Source: Phaeacidiphilus oryzae TH49 (GTDB lineage Bacteria > Actinomycetota > Actinomycetes > Streptomycetales > Streptomycetaceae). Taken from it: a DNA stretch of 64,000 nt. A program made the translations under genes and the position numbers. Below, in pieces: positions 51,425 to 64,000 of the stretch; the stretch's first letter is position 1, and each line of letters opens with the position of its first letter. The notes below the pieces were generated by a model. That model worked only from the letters and a program-made list of their open reading frames with translations, made no database searches and was not told the origin of the DNA. The stretch is taken from positions 1,124,055 through 1,188,054 of the forward strand of contig NZ_JQMQ01000005.1 in assembly GCF_000744815.1 (NCBI RefSeq). The letters are read 5' to 3'.

Positions 51425-56347
<4,923 letters not shown>

Positions 56348-56470
56348 ATGCTTTAAAAAAGAGCATCACGCAGAGGATGTGAATCCTCGCTGTGATTCTT
56401 CAAAGGAACCTCGCCCTGCCGAGACCGGCAGAGACGGGGTGTTTTATAGTCTGGCGTTGACTTTTGGCAC

Positions 56471-56490
56471 GCTGTTGAGTTCTCAAGGAA
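56471..56490 (-). promoter_or_regulatory. rRNA leader boxA-like antitermination element
   Basis: The minus strand reads TTCCTTGAGAACTCAACAGC in the leader about 125 bases before 16S rRNA. The TTTGAGAACTCAA-type core is the actinobacterial leader element associated with rRNA antitermination. Confidence 0.6.
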
Positions 56491-56650
56491 CGGACGCTTC
56501 CTTCGGGCCGGTATCCCTCCGGCGCCTCCGGGCGCTTCGTTCGTTTTTCCCGTTTCCGGTTGATCCGAGCCTATCAGATCGTCCGCCGGGCTTCCCCGGG
56601 GTCTGTCGGGTCTTTCCGGGGGCCTTTCGGCCCTCGTTCCGACCCGTGAA

Positions 56651-56680
56651 ACTCTAGCGGATTTCGACTTGCGAGTGAAA
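56651..56680 (-). promoter_or_regulatory. rRNA operon promoter
   Basis: TAGAGT (56656-56651) is a good Streptomyces-type -10 box, with TTTCAC (56680-56675) 18 bases upstream. The position, about 300 bases before 16S, is typical. Further rRNA promoters may lie between here and 56820, in an otherwise gene-free stretch that also has an inverted repeat GTACGC-N6-GCGTAC at 56719-56736. Confidence 0.55.
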
Positions 56681-56823
56681 TCCGAGTCGGAGTTTCTGGA
56701 ATTCGCCTCCCGAGCCGTGTACGCGCACAGGCGTACCGGGTCTCCGGGGTGGGCGAGTCCCCGACAATACGCGGTCGCCGGCCCGGGAGGCAAATCGCCT
56801 TGACAGGCGGGTGCCGGTGCCGG

Positions 56824-57912
56824 CTAGCGGCGGGACATCTCCTCGGCGATGGCCGAGGCGAAGGCGTCGATGTCCGCCTCGGTGGTGTCGAAGGCGGCCA
56901 TCCAGCGCACCTCGCCGGTCCGCTCGTCCCAGAAGTAGAAGCGGAAACGCTTCTGCAAGCGCTCGGTCACGTCCTTGGGCAGCACCGCGAAGACCGCGTT
57001 GGCCTGCACGGGACGGACGATCTCGACGCCGTCGATCTCGCGGACGGCCGTCTCCAGGCGCTTGGCCATGGCGTTGGCATGGGTGGCGCTGCGCAGCCAG
57101 AGGTCTCCGCCGAGGAGGGCCTCGAACTGCACGGAGATGAAGCGCATCTTCGACGCCAGCTGCATGGAGAGCTTGCGCAGGTAGCCGAGCGACTGCGCGG
57201 AGACCGCGTCCGGGTCGAGCACCACCACTGCTTCGCCGAGCAGCAGTCCGTTCTTCGTTCCGCCGAAGGAGAGGATGTCCACCCCGGCGTCCGTCGTGTA
57301 CTCGCGCATCGGGACGCCCAGCGTGGCCGCCGCGTTGGCCAGGCGGGAGCCGTCCACGTGCACCAGCATTCCGCGCTCGTGGGCGTGGTCGCAGATGGCG
57401 CGGATCTCCTCGGCGGTGTAGCAGGTGCCGAGTTCGGTGGACTGCGCGAGGGAGACGGCGAGCGGCTGCGAGCGGTGCTCGTCGCCCCAGCCCCAGGCCT
57501 GGCGGTCGATCAGCTCGGGGGTGAGCTTGCCGTCCGGGGTGGGGACGGTGAGCAGCTTGAGGCCGGCCGTCTTCTCCGGGGCTCCGCCCTCGTCCACGTT
57601 GATGTGGGCGGACTCGGCGCAGACCACCGCGCCCCAGCGCGGCAGCAGCGCCTGGAGGGAGACCACGTTGGCGCCGGTGCCGTTGAAGACCGGGAAGGCC
57701 AGGGCGCGCTCGCCGAAGTGGCGGCGGAAGACGTCCTGGAGGTGCGCCGTGTAGTCGTCGCCGCCGTAGGCCACCTGGTGGCCGCCGTTGGCGAGCGCTA
57801 TCGCGGCCAGTACCTCCGGGTGGACGCCGGCGTAGTTGTCACTGGCGAAACCGCGGACCTCCGGGTCGTGGCGCTGGACCGCGTCGGTCGGGGTGTGGAA
57901 CGGGTCGTTCAT
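56824..57912 (-). CDS. Low-specificity L-threonine aldolase family protein
   Basis: The 362-residue PLP enzyme begins (ATG 57912) with NDPFHTPTDAVQRHDPEVRG. It has FASDNYAGVHPEV, FNGTGANVVSLQAL, HVDGSRLANAAATLG and the PLP Lys in SFGGTKNGLL, matching threonine aldolases that cleave beta-hydroxy amino acids to glycine and an aldehyde. The start overlaps the SDR stop in an ATGA. It is last of a three-gene operon. Other beta-eliminating lyases are possible. Confidence 0.92.
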   Translation of the reverse strand: MNDPFHTPTDAVQRHDPEVRGFASDNYAGVHPEVLAAIALANGGHQVAYGGDDYTAHLQDVFRRHFGERALAFPVFNGTGANVVSLQALLPRWGAVVCAESAHINVDEGGAPEKTAGLKLLTVPTPDGKLTPELIDRQAWGWGDEHRSQPLAVSLAQSTELGTCYTAEEIRAICDHAHERGMLVHVDGSRLANAAATLGVPMREYTTDAGVDILSFGGTKNGLLLGEAVVVLDPDAVSAQSLGYLRKLSMQLASKMRFISVQFEALLGGDLWLRSATHANAMAKRLETAVREIDGVEIVRPVQANAVFAVLPKDVTERLQKRFRFYFWDERTGEVRWMAAFDTTEADIDAFASAIAEEMSRR

Positions 57913-58697
57913 CGCGGCGTGAGCCACAGGTGCTGTCCATTCAGTTCGGCGGCGGGACGGTTCCAGAGGCCGGCGAAGGCTTCCGCCAGTTCGTCGACCG
58001 GGGTGAAACCGGCGAACTTCGCGTTCGGCTTGGCCGCTCGCATCTCCGGTGTGAGCAGGGCCTTGACCACCAGGATCGCAGCCGCCGCGGTCGGCTCGGG
58101 CTCCGGGTCGCCGCTCTCGGGGCCGGCGGCCGCCCGCGCCGCCTTGGCGAAGGAGTCGGCGAGCGCCCCGGTCCAGGCCTCGGCTGCGGCCTTGGCGGCG
58201 GCGTACGCGGCGTTCCCGGCGGTGGGCTTGGCCGCACCGGCGGCGCTGACGATGGCGTAGCGGCCTGCGGGGCTGCGCAGCAGCGGGTCGTGGAAGGCCA
58301 GCGAGGTGTGCTGGACGGTGCGGACCAGCAGGTCCTGGAGGAAGTCCCAGTCGGAGAGGTGGGTGTCGTCGAAGGACTTGCCACCGCGCCAGCCGCCCAC
58401 CAGGTGGATCAGCCCGTCCACGTGGCCGTGCTCGGCCTCGATGTGGTCCGCCCAGTCGCGGGCGGCCTGCGGGTCGAGGAGGTCGACGGCCTGGCCGGAG
58501 ACTCGGGCGCCGGGGACGGCGGCCCGGGTGGCCTCCAGGACGGCGTCGAGCCGCTCGGCGTCGTTGTCCGCGGCGGAGACGACGGCCCCGGCGGCGGCGA
58601 GTCGGCGGAGGGCGGCGCGGCCGGAGGCGCCGCTGGCCCCGGCCACGGCGACGACCTTCCCGGTGAGGTCGACGGTCGACTGGGTGGCGGTGGTCAT
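57909..58697 (-). CDS. SDR family oxidoreductase
   Basis: The 262-residue protein has a cofactor motif VAVAGASGASGRAALRRL near the N-terminus, HLVGGWRGGK, catalytic Ser in AIVSAAGA and YAAAKAAAE as the YxxxK pair. Between two tightly coupled genes (ATGA overlaps on both sides), it likely acts on an intermediate handled by the DUF6421 protein and the aldolase. Substrate unknown. Confidence 0.9.
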   Translation of the reverse strand: MTTATQSTVDLTGKVVAVAGASGASGRAALRRLAAAGAVVSAADNDAERLDAVLEATRAAVPGARVSGQAVDLLDPQAARDWADHIEAEHGHVDGLIHLVGGWRGGKSFDDTHLSDWDFLQDLLVRTVQHTSLAFHDPLLRSPAGRYAIVSAAGAAKPTAGNAAYAAAKAAAEAWTGALADSFAKAARAAAGPESGDPEPEPTAAAAILVVKALLTPEMRAAKPNAKFAGFTPVDELAEAFAGLWNRPAAELNGQHLWLTPR

Positions 58698-60103
58698 GCG
58701 GCTACTCCCTCGGGGGCGGATCCGGTGATGCCCTTGGTGCCGGCGATGACGTCGCGCAGCTTCTTGGACAGGGCCTCGTAGAACATGCTGAGCGGGAACT
58801 CGTCGGGCAGCACGGCGTCGCAGAGCGCCTTGTTGAGCGAGCGGGCGTCCGGCTGGCCCTCGAAGGGGAGGGCCTGCGGGCCCTGCGCCCAGGTGGAGGC
58901 CGGGTGCGGGGTGAGGTAGGTGGAGACCAGCTGGTAGGCGGCCAGCCAGTGGGCGGTCTTGGGCCGGTCGATGCCGTCCCGGTAGAGGTCGGCGATCTCC
59001 GTCCAGAGCTGCTTGGTGGTCTCGACCGCGCGCTGCCAGTCGATGGTGAGCCGGTTGTCGGTCCACCGCAGGGCGTCGTGCTTGTGGAGGTAGGCGAAGA
59101 GCAGCTGGCCGCCGAGGCCGTCGTAGTTGCGGACCCGGTTGCCGGTGACCGGGAAGCGGAAGAGCCGGTCGAAGAGGATCGCGTACTGGACGTTGCGGCC
59201 GTGCCGGGCGAGCTCGGCGTCGCCGTCCCGGCGTCCCTCGGCCTCCAGCTGAACGGCCTCGCGGAAGGCGGTGAGGTCGCAGCGGAGCTCTTCCAGGCCG
59301 TACATCCAGAAGGGGCTGCGCTGCTTGATCATGAAGGGGTCGAAGGGCAGGTCGCCGTGGCTGTGGGTGCGGTCGTGGATCAGGTCCCAGAGGACGAAGG
59401 TCTGCTGGGCGGTCTGCTGGTCCTCGACCAGGTCGCGGGCGTCCGCCGGGAGTTCGAGGCCGAGGATGTCCACGGCCGAGGAGGTGACGGCGCGGAAGCG
59501 GGCGGCCTCGCGGTCGCAGAAGATGGCACCCCAGGAGAAACGTTCCGGCACCTCGCGGACCGCGACCGTCTCCGGGAAGAGCACCGCCGAGTTGGTGTCG
59601 TATCCGGAGGTGAAGCCGGTGAAGGTGATCGGCACGAACATCGGGTTGTCGAACCGCTCGGCCTCCAGGCCGGCCAGCCAGTCCGGCCAGACCACGCTGA
59701 AGAGCACCGCCTCCAGGTTCCGGTCCGGGTTCCCGTTCTGGGTGTACATCGGGAAGACGACCAGATGCTCCCGGCCGTCGACGCGCTGCCCGGCCGGGTC
59801 GAAGGCCAGCAGGGAGTCCAGGAAGTCCGGCACGCCGTAGCCGTCGGCCCCCCATCGCTCCAGGTCGGCGACGCAGGCCTGGAGGTACGCCTCGTCGTGC
59901 GGCAGGAGCGGGGCGAGCTCGGTGACGGCATCAGTGATCTGACGGAGCAGCGCGTCCACAGCGGAGCGCGCGGGAGCGCCCTCGGCGGCGAAGTCGATGG
60001 ATCCGTCCTTGGACTGGGCCGGACGCAGCGCCTCCACCGCCGCGGTGAGGCGATGCCAAGCAGGGTGTGCGGCTACGGTCGTCGCCGACGAGAGATTCTT
60101 CAT
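58694..60103 (-). CDS. DUF6421 family protein
   Basis: The 469-residue soluble protein is a DUF6421 member, with FSWGAIFCDREAARFRAVTSSA, WDLIHDRTHSHGDLPFDPFMIKQ (in part) and YGLEELRCDLTAFRE. The His/Asp/Arg-rich HDRTHSHGD segment looks like a metal or active-site motif; the family function is unknown to me. It heads an operon with the SDR and threonine aldolase. AAGGCGGG precedes the ATG. Its promoter contains a GTGGTGTGACCAC dyad. Confidence 0.87.
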   Translation of the reverse strand: MKNLSSATTVAAHPAWHRLTAAVEALRPAQSKDGSIDFAAEGAPARSAVDALLRQITDAVTELAPLLPHDEAYLQACVADLERWGADGYGVPDFLDSLLAFDPAGQRVDGREHLVVFPMYTQNGNPDRNLEAVLFSVVWPDWLAGLEAERFDNPMFVPITFTGFTSGYDTNSAVLFPETVAVREVPERFSWGAIFCDREAARFRAVTSSAVDILGLELPADARDLVEDQQTAQQTFVLWDLIHDRTHSHGDLPFDPFMIKQRSPFWMYGLEELRCDLTAFREAVQLEAEGRRDGDAELARHGRNVQYAILFDRLFRFPVTGNRVRNYDGLGGQLLFAYLHKHDALRWTDNRLTIDWQRAVETTKQLWTEIADLYRDGIDRPKTAHWLAAYQLVSTYLTPHPASTWAQGPQALPFEGQPDARSLNKALCDAVLPDEFPLSMFYEALSKKLRDVIAGTKGITGSAPEGVAA

Positions 60104-60130
60104 CGATAGCCCGCCTTCGCAATAGGAACT

Positions 60131-60171
60131 GTGGTGTGACCACCATAAGTGCGAAAGGTTCTGTGGCTCAA
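60131..60171 (-). promoter_or_regulatory. Promoter of the DUF6421 operon with operator-like dyad
   Basis: On the minus strand TTGAGC (60171-60166) and TATGGT (60147-60142) are 18 bases apart. The inverted repeat GTGGT-GTG-ACCAC (60131-60143) overlaps the -10 box and presumed start, suggesting repression. Confidence 0.5.
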
Positions 60172-60189
60172 GGTGGCCCAGAACGCAGA

Positions 60190-60231
60190 AAGAGCGGTGC
60201 GGGGCTCCGTAGGGAGCTCCGCACCGCTCTT
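60190..60231 (-). terminator. Terminator after polysaccharide deacetylase
   Basis: A 13-bp stem AAGAGCGGTGCGG / CCGCACCGCTCTT with further pairing inside, followed on the minus strand by a T-rich TTTCT. It lies 20 bases after the deacetylase stop and before the DUF6421 promoter. Confidence 0.75.
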
Positions 60232-60250
60232 CTTGCCGCTCGGGGGCCTG

Positions 60251-60985
60251 CTACGCGGGGCGCAGACCGTGCTCGGCGATCGGGCCGAGGCGCCAGCCGC
60301 GGTCCCTGCAGTGTTCGACCAGCCGGGGCAGGGCGCCCAGGGCGGACCGCCAGGCGGCCGGGGCCGAGGTGCAGTCGCAGTCGTGCAGCAGGATCGTGCC
60401 GCCGCCGCGCAGATTGCCGGTGACGGTGTCGAAGACGCTGTCCGGGGTGGCGGCCGCGCGCCAGTCCTGGCCCCAGCTGGTCCACAGCACCGGGCGCATG
60501 CCGAGGTCGCGGGCGGCGCACAGGGCGGACGCCGTGGCGATCCCGTACGGCGGGCGGTAGTGCCTGGGCAGCCGGCCGGTGGTGCCGGCGATCAGGTCGC
60601 GGGCCCTGGTCAGGTCGTCCCTGGTGGTCAGCGGGCCGCGGAGGAGCATCGGCCGGTGGAGCCAGCCGTGGACGCCGACCTCGTGGCCGCGGGCGACGAT
60701 CTCCCGCGCCAGGCCCGGGTCCTTCTCCAGCATGAAGCCGAGGAGGAAGAAGGTGGCCTTGACGCCGGCCTTGTCCAGGGCGTCCAGGAAGCGCGGGGTG
60801 GAGAAGGCGTCCGGGCCGTCGTCGAAGGTCAGGGCGACGTGGTCGGAGTCGCCGACCCCGGCCAGCCGGGGCAGCAGCCGGGTGCGCAGCGGTTCGAGGG
60901 GCTGGATCGAGGTGAGCGCGGGGACGGCGTTGAGCGCCGCCAGACCGCCGGCCGCGGCGGCCGCGGCGCGGGCGAACGCCCTCAC
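60251..60985 (-). CDS. Polysaccharide deacetylase (NodB domain)
   Basis: The 244-residue protein has an Ala-rich hydrophobic N-terminus (possible anchor) and the NodB motifs VALTFDDGPD (metal-binding Asp pair), VGVHGWLHRP and RPPYGIA, plus ILLHDCD. It removes acetyl groups from a glycan such as peptidoglycan or teichoic-type polymers. GTG 60985 overlaps the glycosyltransferase stop (GTGA), so the two proteins probably act together on one cell-surface glycolipid or polymer. Confidence 0.9.
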   Translation of the reverse strand: MRAFARAAAAAAGGLAALNAVPALTSIQPLEPLRTRLLPRLAGVGDSDHVALTFDDGPDAFSTPRFLDALDKAGVKATFFLLGFMLEKDPGLAREIVARGHEVGVHGWLHRPMLLRGPLTTRDDLTRARDLIAGTTGRLPRHYRPPYGIATASALCAARDLGMRPVLWTSWGQDWRAAATPDSVFDTVTGNLRGGGTILLHDCDCTSAPAAWRSALGALPRLVEHCRDRGWRLGPIAEHGLRPA

Positions 60986-62418
60986 CGGGCCTGCTCCGCG
61001 ACGGCGGCCAGGGCGGAGGTGCCCGCGACGGAGGAGGCTGTGGTGCTGCTCGGGCCGGGCATGGTGCTGGTGTTCCTCTCGTCCGCGACGACCGGCACGC
61101 GTCCCCGGGCGCCGACGCCGGCGGCCTCCAGTACGGCCGCGACCGGGTCCGCACCGGGGAGCGTGACGACGGAGCGTACCCCCGTCTGGTGAGGGGAACG
61201 GTATGACTCGTGGGTGAGGAACGCCTCTTCGAGGGCCTCGCCGAGGCCGTCCGGGCTGCGCACCCAGCGGGCCACGCCCGCCTCGTCCAGGGCGGCCGAG
61301 TTGGTGAGGCCGTGGCCCGGTATCGAACGGTAGGTGATCACCGGCAGCCCGGAATTCACCGCTTCGAGTACCGAGATCCCGCCCGCGTTCTGCACCAGGA
61401 CGTCGGCGGCGTGCATCAGCGAGGGCATGTCCTCCACCCAGCCGTGGACGTGCCGGAGGCCGGAGGCGAGGAGGCGCTCGCGCAGCTCCTCGTTGCGGCC
61501 GCAGACCACCACGCAGGTGGTGCCGGTGCGGGTGGCCTCGATGTCGGCGACCGTGCGCTCGATCTCGCCGGCCCCCCAGGAGCCGCCGACCAGCAGGGCC
61601 AGGCGGGCGTCCTGGGGCAGGCCCCAGCGGACGCGGGCGGCGGCCCGCAGCGCGGGGGTGCCGGGGGTGAAGCGGCGGTCGACGACGGGGGCGACCACGG
61701 TGACCCCGGCCGCGCCGGCCTCCTGCGCCTGCGCGCCGGGCACCTGGTGCACCGCGAGGTTGCGGTCCACGCCCTCGGCGACCCAGACCCGGTGGACCGA
61801 GAAGTCCGTGAGGTAGGTGACCGCCGGGACGTCCAGGCTGCCCTGCGCCCGCATCCGGCCGAGGGCCTGCGCGGCCAGCGGGTAGGTGGCGACGGCGACC
61901 GTGGGGCGGCGCACCTGGCCGGCGGCGGCAGCGGCCCCGGAGAACCCCGCGGCCCTGGTTCCCCCGGACGCCTTGGAGGTGCCCGCGACCCGGCGGCGCA
62001 TGGCGCGGCCGGCCAGCATGGTGACCAGGCGGGCCTGCAGCCGCACCGCGGGGCCGTTGTCGATCGCGCGGTAGAGCGCGGTCCACGACCACGGGGCGCT
62101 GGACAGCATCCGCTGGTAGGAGTTGAGCACCATGCGGCCCACCGGGCCGGGCAGGGTGTCCAGGAAGTCGCAGCGCTCGACCTCTACTCCGGCCTCGCCG
62201 AGGCGGGCGGCCAGCTCGGCGGCGACCGCGTCGTGTCCCGCGCCGACCCGGGCGGAGAAGATCACCGCGCGGGGGGACGGGGCGGGGCGGCCGGCTCCGG
62301 CCGGAGTCGCCCCCTGCGCGGCGGCCCGCAGGCGCCGGCCACGACGCGTGCCGCGGCGCTGTGCAGGGAGTGAGATCAGCTCGCCCAAGGTTCTTCCGCC
62401 GTTCTTCCGTTCGGTCAC
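60982..62418 (-). CDS. MGDG-synthase-type glycosyltransferase
   Basis: The product (478 residues from GTG 62418) has SARVGAGHDAVAAELAARL (MGDG synthase N-terminal fold, ligand loop) and a GT28/GT-B C-terminal domain with LLVGGSWGAGEIE, MHAADVLVQNAGGISVLEA and PVITYRSIPGHG. It transfers a sugar to a lipid acceptor, or resembles UDP-GlcNAc transferases. GTG 62418 is preferred to the ATG at 62520 because a TTAGCT-type -10 box lies between them, but no ribosome site is seen. The C-terminal 60 residues are Ser/Thr/Ala-rich. It is coupled to the deacetylase. Confidence 0.85.
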   Translation of the reverse strand: MTERKNGGRTLGELISLPAQRRGTRRGRRLRAAAQGATPAGAGRPAPSPRAVIFSARVGAGHDAVAAELAARLGEAGVEVERCDFLDTLPGPVGRMVLNSYQRMLSSAPWSWTALYRAIDNGPAVRLQARLVTMLAGRAMRRRVAGTSKASGGTRAAGFSGAAAAAGQVRRPTVAVATYPLAAQALGRMRAQGSLDVPAVTYLTDFSVHRVWVAEGVDRNLAVHQVPGAQAQEAGAAGVTVVAPVVDRRFTPGTPALRAAARVRWGLPQDARLALLVGGSWGAGEIERTVADIEATRTGTTCVVVCGRNEELRERLLASGLRHVHGWVEDMPSLMHAADVLVQNAGGISVLEAVNSGLPVITYRSIPGHGLTNSAALDEAGVARWVRSPDGLGEALEEAFLTHESYRSPHQTGVRSVVTLPGADPVAAVLEAAGVGARGRVPVVADERNTSTMPGPSSTTASSVAGTSALAAVAEQAR

Positions 62419-62673
62419 CGGTGGGAGATCACCGGCCGGTGGGGACCACCGGTCGTTACGGGGGCGGATCCAAGCTAACGAGGGGATTCGCCCAGGAAGA
62501 GCGACCGGGGAATGATTCACGGCAGCCGGTCGGGTAGTCCCGCTGACGCACGATCGAGCGCGTGTACTCCTCTGGGAGTACGGGAGACGGTGGGGTCATC
62601 CCCAGGGGGAACCCTGCGGCCATCCGGAAGGCGCTGTCTCGCGCCGCCGGGGGGCCCGCCCTAGCGTGGGGCG

Positions 62674-63069
62674 ATGGTTCACGTACTGAGCAGTCGGATC
62701 CTGCTGCGCCCGACCGACCTGGAGCGCAGTCGTGCCTTCTACCGGGACGTCCTGGGGCTGGAGATCTACCGGGAGTTCGGGCCGTGGGAGGAGCGCGGCA
62801 CGGTCTTCTTCCTGGGCGGGGGCTACCTGGAGGTGTCCGGGCGAACCGAACCGCCGGAGTCGCCCGCCGGGCCGGGGATGCGGCTGTGGCTCCAGGTCCC
62901 GGACATCGAGGAGGCCCGGCGGCAGATCACCGAGGCCGGCGCGGACATCCTCCGCGAGCCGCGCAGGGAGCCGTGGGGGCTGCTGGAGATGTGGCTCGCG
63001 GATCCGGACGGGGTGCGGATCTGCGTCGTGGAGGTCCCGGCGGACCATCCCATGCGGTACCGCCCCTAG
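62674..63069 (+). CDS. VOC (glyoxalase/bleomycin-resistance) family protein
   Basis: The 131-residue protein begins MVHVLSSRILLRPTDLERSRAFYRDVLGLEIYRE (in part), followed by a second beta-alpha-beta unit with LWLQVPDIEEARRQITEAGADIL and WGLLEMWLADPDGVRI. It is the classic vicinal-oxygen-chelate fold. It may bind a metal or a hydrophobic ligand; its substrate is unknown. No operon partner follows closely. Confidence 0.9.
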   Translation: MVHVLSSRILLRPTDLERSRAFYRDVLGLEIYREFGPWEERGTVFFLGGGYLEVSGRTEPPESPAGPGMRLWLQVPDIEEARRQITEAGADILREPRREPWGLLEMWLADPDGVRICVVEVPADHPMRYRP

Positions 63070-63098
63070 CGACCGCCCCTAGCGCCGGGGACTCGGGC

Positions 63099-63137
63099 GG
63101 GGTCGTCGGCCGGGGTCGTCGGCCGGGGTCGTCGGCC
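63099..63137. repeat. 13-bp tandem repeat, three exact units
   Basis: GGGGTCGTCGGCC occurs three times without a mismatch between the VOC stop and the DUF5134 start. It is noncoding. Confidence 0.85.
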
Positions 63138-63231
63138 GGGCTGCTTCCGTGCGCCCCCTTCTGCGCCCCTGCTGGAGGGGAACCTGCTCGTCGAGGGTTG
63201 ATCGTGAGGTCCCGCGAGCACGGAGGAGCCG

Positions 63232-63960
63232 ATGCACGAACCCGCGGCGGTGGGCTGGCTGCTGGTCGCGCTCTGCGGAGCGATCGGGACGTACTGCGTG
63301 GCACGGCTCTGCTCGCGGGCGCCGAGGGAGGCGGCGGAGCGGCACGCCGACGCGGCCGAGGGGCTGATGGCCGCCGGGATGGTGGTGATGGCGGTCCCGG
63401 GCGGGCTGGGGATGCGGGTACCGGTGGCGATCTGGGCGGGGGTGTTCGGGGCGGCGCTGCTGTGGGTCCTGGTGGCCGGGGCGGTAGCGGCGCTGGAGGC
63501 GTCTCCGGGGCGCGTGCGGCTGCCGCGCGCGGGCTGCGGGCGCCGCCCGCACCGGGCGCACCACCTCTACCACGTGGTGGGGATGGCGGCGATGGTCTAC
63601 ATGGCGGTGGCGGCGGCCCGGGCGCTGGACGGGACACACGGGACGGACGGCATGGCGGGCATGGCCGGGATGGCCGGGATGCCGGCCCAGGCCGCCGGGG
63701 TGCCCGCGGTGACCGGGGCGCTGCTCCTCTTCTTCGGCGGGTACGCGGTGTGGCAGGGCTGCCGGCTGGTCTCCGCGGGCGCCGCCGTCCGGGATCCGGG
63801 GGGTCCGCCCGGGGCGCTGTTCGGCGGGGTCGCGGGCCGGAGGTGTGCCGGATGGCGATGGGGCTGTCGATGCTGTCCATGCTGCTGGCGCTCTGAGCGC
63901 GGCGTGGCGTCGATCACGCCTGCGGGGAAAGCGGTACCGCCTGCGGCGGGCGGCGCCTAG
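63232..63960 (+). CDS. DUF5134 membrane protein, apparently frameshifted at the C-terminus
   Basis: The protein has five or six membrane helices, HHLYHVVGMAAMVYMAVA and a Met-rich stretch GMAGMAGMAGMPAQ that might bind copper. The frame from 63232 ends with Cys/Arg-rich residues at 63960, but a second frame from about 63842 to 63896 reads EVCRMAMGLSMLSMLLAL and stop, which is how this family normally ends. One base appears to be missing near 63790-63842. Native protein would be about 220 residues. Confidence 0.72.
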   Translation: MHEPAAVGWLLVALCGAIGTYCVARLCSRAPREAAERHADAAEGLMAAGMVVMAVPGGLGMRVPVAIWAGVFGAALLWVLVAGAVAALEASPGRVRLPRAGCGRRPHRAHHLYHVVGMAAMVYMAVAAARALDGTHGTDGMAGMAGMAGMPAQAAGVPAVTGALLLFFGGYAVWQGCRLVSAGAAVRDPGGPPGALFGGVAGRRCAGWRWGCRCCPCCWRSERGVASITPAGKAVPPAAGGA

Positions 63961-64000
63961 GTTGGGCGGTGCGCGCGGTGCTGCGCGCCCCTGGTACGGC

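Overview
The window is chromosomal DNA from a high-GC Gram-positive actinomycete, most likely a member of the Streptomycetaceae. The reasons are the very GC-rich third codon positions, frequent GTG starts, a complete 16S-23S-5S rRNA operon without spacer tRNAs, a type II glutamine synthetase with a GlnR-like box, a Cds1-type cysteine desulfhydrase, and families such as DUF6421, DUF5134 and DUF4184. The genus cannot be fixed by eye; the 16S helix variants look closer to Streptacidiphilus, Kitasatospora or Actinacidiphila than to classical Streptomyces, but an alignment would be needed.

Left end (1-6100): the edge cuts an IS481-type transposase gene. Next comes the most interesting locus, a compact putative RiPP (ribosomally made, modified peptide) cluster. 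It holds a 48-codon precursor whose C-terminal half is two tandem copies of a 12-residue Asp/Asn/Pro-rich unit, a JmjC/cupin-4 2-oxoglutarate oxygenase starting 4 bases after the precursor stop, an S9 prolyl-oligopeptidase and an exporter-type ABC transporter. The inferred chain is hydroxylation, proteolysis and export. 6100-11900 adds a divergent two-component system and a lipoprotein / membrane-fusion adaptor / MacB-like ABC exporter operon, which could act as envelope-stress response or self-immunity.

12000-51000 is mostly chromosomal housekeeping, regulation and transport. It contains PPK2, an ArsR-like regulator, MFS exporters, a multi-TM protein with a split alpha/beta-hydrolase, a DeoR regulator and glnII. 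It also contains cds1, an HTH/SDR pair, a ROK regulator with a divergent MFS gene, a GlxA-like AraC regulator, and an enoyl-CoA hydratase. Further on are an ABC exporter with a divergent GbsR/MarR regulator and palindromic operator, a NarL-type two-component system, and a geranylgeranyl-reductase-like flavoprotein with tandem DUF4184 genes. The block ends with an AAA-NUDIX fusion, a ROK kinase with a divergent LacI regulator around a perfect operator, an acyl-CoA synthetase, etfBA, a thioredoxin, a CoA-transferase and an AraC regulator.

51179-56700 is the rRNA operon on the minus strand with terminator, processing stem, boxA-like leader and promoter. 56824-62418 holds two translationally coupled minus-strand operons: DUF6421 / SDR / threonine aldolase, and an MGDG-synthase-type glycosyltransferase / polysaccharide deacetylase. 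The right edge has a VOC protein and a DUF5134 membrane protein that seems frameshifted at its end.

Other recurrent signals are four short tandem repeats (periods 10, 12, 13 and 14 bp) and a CTGACG-N3-CGTCAG dyad that appears several times in unrelated genes.
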